64,000 nt of DNA from Anaerocolumna jejuensis DSM 15929 (lineage in GTDB: Bacteria; Bacillota; Clostridia; Lachnospirales; Lachnospiraceae), in NCBI RefSeq assembly GCF_900142215.1, contig NZ_FRAC01000015.1, positions 62,001 to 126,000 of the forward strand, read 5' to 3'. Shown here in pieces: positions 63,952 to 64,000 of this stretch (position 1 is its first letter; each line of letters opens with the position of its first letter). The notes under the pieces were generated by a model that was not told the origin of the DNA, did no database searches, and worked only from the letters and a program-made list of their open reading frames with translations. Both the position numbers and the translations under genes were made by a program.

Positions 63952-64000
63952 TTAACCATCGGTAAGGGAAATATGCAATTTTTGTAAATCTGTCTGTTCC
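63952..64000 (-). CDS. dnaG: Probable DNA primase C-terminus (dnaG), partial
   Basis: The 15 visible codons read EQTDLQKLHISLTDG and then stop, about 40 bp upstream of rpoD. This resembles the end of DnaG, and dnaG-rpoD-trmK is the usual gene order in Bacillota. Almost the whole gene lies beyond the right edge, so the call rests mainly on context. Confidence 0.45.
   Translation of the reverse strand, partial: EQTDLQKLHISLTDG

Overview
The window looks like a chromosomal segment of a low-GC, Gram-positive, anaerobic member of the Clostridia, most probably Lachnospiraceae (Bacillota). This rests on the AT-rich composition, strong AGGAGG ribosome binding sites, consensus sigma-A promoters with 16-17 bp spacers, a dnaG(tail)-rpoD-trmK order, TGS/uridine-kinase and SleB-type proteins, and a TagG/TagH-like exporter beside CDP-glycerol transferase domains. 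No species was identified and no database search was run.

Layout. (1) 1-2.4 kb: an ATPase (cut by the left edge) overlapping a TerB_N/TerB_C protein, the core of a known Ter-linked stress cassette. (2) 2.4-6.4 kb: a small GRAM/PH-like gene between two copies of a dispersed hairpin repeat, then a large secreted parallel beta-helix protein. (3) 7.1-10.2 kb, plus strand: manC-gmd-rmd, a GDP-D-rhamnose supply operon with its own promoter and a palindromic operator-like site. (4) 10.4-14.1 kb: a complete 2562-bp IS21-family element inserted in an older istB, followed by other mobile-element debris. (5) 36.0 down to 14.2 kb, minus strand: a long polysaccharide operon reading from the initiating sugar-phosphate transferase through a sugar epimerase, many GT4 glycosyltransferases, a Wzm/Wzt-type ABC exporter, a GT-methyltransferase fusion, and two membrane-glycosyltransferase modules with polyprenyl-phosphate sugar synthases (GT2/DPM-like). 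One of these synthases is a pseudogene, and a second IS21 relic lies between the modules. (6) 36.2-38.0 kb, plus strand: a Wzy/O-antigen-ligase-like polymerase. (7) 45.1 down to 38.3 kb: a second surface-polymer operon with a three-part GT2/CDP-glycerol transferase protein, a pyruvyltransferase/F420-dehydrogenase-like fusion and a TagG/TagH-like exporter. (8) 47.7-45.2 kb: a cysteine-free Ig-like cell-surface (S-layer-like) protein with a near-consensus promoter and a strong terminator. (9) 48.2-64 kb: housekeeping and regulation. It holds thrC, a SleB-type cell-wall hydrolase, an AP2/degenerate-HNH protein, a two-component system with an ABC transporter and a large membrane partner, rnpB with an unusual run of mini-hairpins, a TGS-uridine kinase, trmK, rpoD and a probable dnaG tail.

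Together the central 30 kb reads as a variable cell-surface glycan locus: nucleotide sugar supply, lipid-linked initiation, assembly by soluble GTs, two ABC exporters, a polymerase/ligase, and extracytoplasmic decoration by polyprenyl-phosphate-dependent transferases. It lies beside a surface-layer-type protein and has been reshaped by IS21 elements. The most unusual items are the AP2/degraded-HNH protein, the mini-hairpin array in RNase P RNA, the multi-domain fusions in the surface-polymer operons, the hairpin flanked by 8-bp direct repeats at 13.85 kb, and the hairpin repeat near the TerB cassette.
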